Both the position numbers and the translations under genes were made by a program. A DNA stretch of 64,000 bases from Mycobacterium nebraskense (lineage in GTDB: Bacteria > Actinomycetota > Actinomycetes > Mycobacteriales > Mycobacteriaceae), in assembly GCF_002102255.1 (NCBI RefSeq), contig NZ_LQPH01000066.1:124001-188000 (forward strand), written 5' to 3'. The notes under the pieces were generated by a model. The model did no database searches. It worked only from the letters and a program-made list of their open reading frames with translations, and was not told the origin of the DNA. Below are positions 62,675 to 64,000 of the stretch, in pieces (the first letter of the stretch is position 1; the number at the start of each line of letters is the position of its first letter).

Positions 62675-63355
62675 TTAGTCCAGCAGGGCGCGGCGGTCCT
62701 GGTGAAAGTACGTATAGCCGGTTGTCAACGCGCACACAGCCGAAGCGACCACCAGCATCCACGTCCCGTTGACGGCCAAGCTGATCAAGCCTCCCACCGT
62801 GGCGCCCACGACAAAGCTGGAGAACAGCAGAAAGTAGCCCAGCCAGTCGGCCACCGTTCCACCGGCGATGTGGCGTTCGATGCCCTGGCCCATCTTGACC
62901 AGCGTTCCGGTCACATAACTCAAGGGCACCGACACCTCGCCGTCCTTGACGAATGACGTGTTCAAAGAGCCAATGCCGAAGGCCACCAACGTGATCGGCG
63001 CGAAATCAAGGAAATTCTCTTCCCATCCTTCGTCGATGACGTCCACCACGGTGGCGGCGAACAGGCTGAAGGTGGTGAGCACGGTCGGCCCGTGGGGGTG
63101 CGCCACCCAGAAATGCCGTCGGCACACCGATGCGACAACCACGCCGCCGACGAAGCACACAATCAGCAGTCCCGCGCTGACGGAGAGCACGACATCGCCC
63201 CGGAAGTATCCGAGCGCGGCGCGCTGGGCATTTCCGGTCATGAAGGTCACGAAGTATCCGGCGGAGTGAGTGAAAGCCGTCGCCCCCAAGACACCGGCCA
63301 GCCCTGCCAGCACCCAGGACAACCGGGCCTCGCTGTCGAAGATCTCCTTTGTCAC
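62675..63355 (-). CDS. DUF1275 (YoaK-like) membrane protein
   Basis: 226 aa with about six transmembrane segments: LSWVLAGLAGVLGATAFTHSAG, FVTFMTGNAQRAAL, LLIVCFVGGVVVASV, and SYVTGTLVKMGQGIERHI. YoaK-family members are uncharacterised. GTG 63355 (VTKEIFDSEARL) is the most likely start; no clear ribosome site. It is 46 bp from the mak stop. Confidence 0.85.
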   Translation of the reverse strand: MTKEIFDSEARLSWVLAGLAGVLGATAFTHSAGYFVTFMTGNAQRAALGYFRGDVVLSVSAGLLIVCFVGGVVVASVCRRHFWVAHPHGPTVLTTFSLFAATVVDVIDEGWEENFLDFAPITLVAFGIGSLNTSFVKDGEVSVPLSYVTGTLVKMGQGIERHIAGGTVADWLGYFLLFSSFVVGATVGGLISLAVNGTWMLVVASAVCALTTGYTYFHQDRRALLD

Positions 63356-63401
63356 ACGGACATGGTTCCAGACGCCCGTGTTACTCGCAGACCAGAATTT
63401 G

Positions 63402-64000
63402 CTATGAGGCGGTGAGCCGGGCGATGGAGCGCAGCGGGATCGGCAGCCAACCGGGCCGGTGCCGCGCCTCGTAGCCGGCCTCATACACGGCCTTGTCGAG
63501 TTCGTAGGCGGCCAGCAGCTCGGCCGAATCGCGCGGGTCGGCCCCCGACGCGGCGGCGTAGCCCTCGCAGAACGCGGTCCGGTTGCGCTCGACCCATTCC
63601 CGGGCGCGCGCGGCCAGTTGCTTGTCGGCCGCCTGGTCCACCAGCTCGCCGTATGCGGCGTACTCGAAGGACCGCAGCACACCGGCCACGTCCCGCAACG
63701 GTGAATCCGGCGCCCGGCGCTCATCGAGCGGCTGCCCCGGTTCGCCCTCGAAGTCGATCAGCAGCCAGCTTTCGGGCGTGCGCAGCACCTGACCGAGGTG
63801 CAGGTCGCCGTGCACCCGCTGGACGGTGATCGCCCCGCCCGTGAGTTTGGAGAAGCGCTCCTCGATGGTCGCCGCGTACTCCTGCAGCTCGGGCACCTTC
63901 GCCACGGTCGACGACAGCCGCGCCAGCACAGTGTCCACCGGGAAAGTCGACTGCGCCGTTCCGAGGGATTCGGCCAGGGTGGCGTGCACGGACGCCACGG
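63402..64000 (-). CDS. mak: Maltokinase, C-terminal part (N-terminus off the window)
   Basis: About 199 C-terminal residues. The kinase catalytic loop [11 protein letters not shown] and the metal-binding [15 protein letters not shown] are both present, then [17 protein letters not shown] and [18 protein letters not shown]. It phosphorylates maltose to maltose-1-phosphate for the GlgE pathway. In M. tuberculosis mak is Rv0127 next to the fbpC region, as here; DUF1275 separates them. Confidence 0.92.
   Translation of the reverse strand, partial: VASVHATLAESLGTAQSTFPVDTVLARLSSTVAKVPELQEYAATIEERFSKLTGGAITVQRVHGDLHLGQVLRTPESWLLIDFEGEPGQPLDERRAPDSPLRDVAGVLRSFEYAAYGELVDQAADKQLAARAREWVERNRTAFCEGYAAASGADPRDSAELLAAYELDKAVYEAGYEARHRPGWLPIPLRSIARLTAS

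Overview
The window is high-GC, densely coded DNA with many ATGA/GTGA start-stop overlaps, GTG and TTG starts, several TetR regulators and mycobacterial marker genes (fbpC/antigen 85C, MmpS/MmpL, F420-dependent enzymes, PtpB, CYP138, maltokinase). It comes from the genus Mycobacterium. From about 13.8 kb to the right edge the backbone matches, in mirror image and from memory, the M. tuberculosis block Rv0161 to Rv0127: FAD oxidase, TetR, pntB/pntAb/pntAa, fadE2, ptpB, SDR, aldehyde dehydrogenase, two methyltransferases, TetR, ClC channel, AlkA-like glycosylase, SnoaL, DUF427, epimerase, NTF2-like, msrA, cyp138, TetR, ephF, GNAT, fgd2, fadE1, htdZ, fbpC, mak. Genes absent from that reference order, and no PE genes at the usual positions, point to a non-tuberculosis species. 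The exact species cannot be read from the window.

Left part (1-13.8 kb): a seven-gene minus-strand operon, almost every junction overlapping by 4 bp, encodes an unknown protein, a dimeric-barrel-like protein, a cytochrome P450, a zinc-type dehydrogenase, an HpcH/HpaI aldolase, a SnoaL-like protein and an SDR. Near it lie a CaiB CoA-transferase, a DUF427 protein, a ZIP transporter, an acyl-CoA dehydrogenase/LLM/thioesterase operon, and a plus-strand group of SRPBCC, SMP-30 lactonase, thioesterase and TetR genes. A 26-bp motif, TGACACTT-N9-TTTGTAAAG, occurs three times, each in a promoter gap of this part. It suggests a single uncharacterised catabolic regulon.

Middle (13.8-45 kb): the conserved backbone, interrupted by extra genes: a pirin with an apparently frameshifted start beside a 24-bp palindrome, a Dps ferritin, a third SAM methyltransferase, a molbindin, a sulfotransferase, and a TetR/DUF1214 pair. 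cyp138 carries a 12-bp tandem repeat and shares a gap of GGTAC-type palindromes with its divergent TetR gene.

Right part (45-64 kb): a desaturase/ferredoxin-reductase/SRPBCC/LLM operon sits opposite a FabR/DesT-like TetR, with related GTGAAC palindromes at both starts. Then come a frameshifted small acidic gene, fgd2, an orphan ANTAR-domain tail, fadE1, htdZ, a CsoR-type regulator with a CstR-like Cys-Cys pattern plus DsbA-like and DUF302 genes, a divergent mmpS/mmpL pair, a phosphodiesterase, a MarR/ABC exporter operon, fbpC with a strong bidirectional terminator, a DUF1275 protein and the end of mak. Three copies of a palindromic intergenic repeat (22.8, 40.5 and 52.8 kb) link distant gaps. 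No rRNA, tRNA, IS element or CRISPR array was seen, and no gene-free stretch exceeds about 300 bp.
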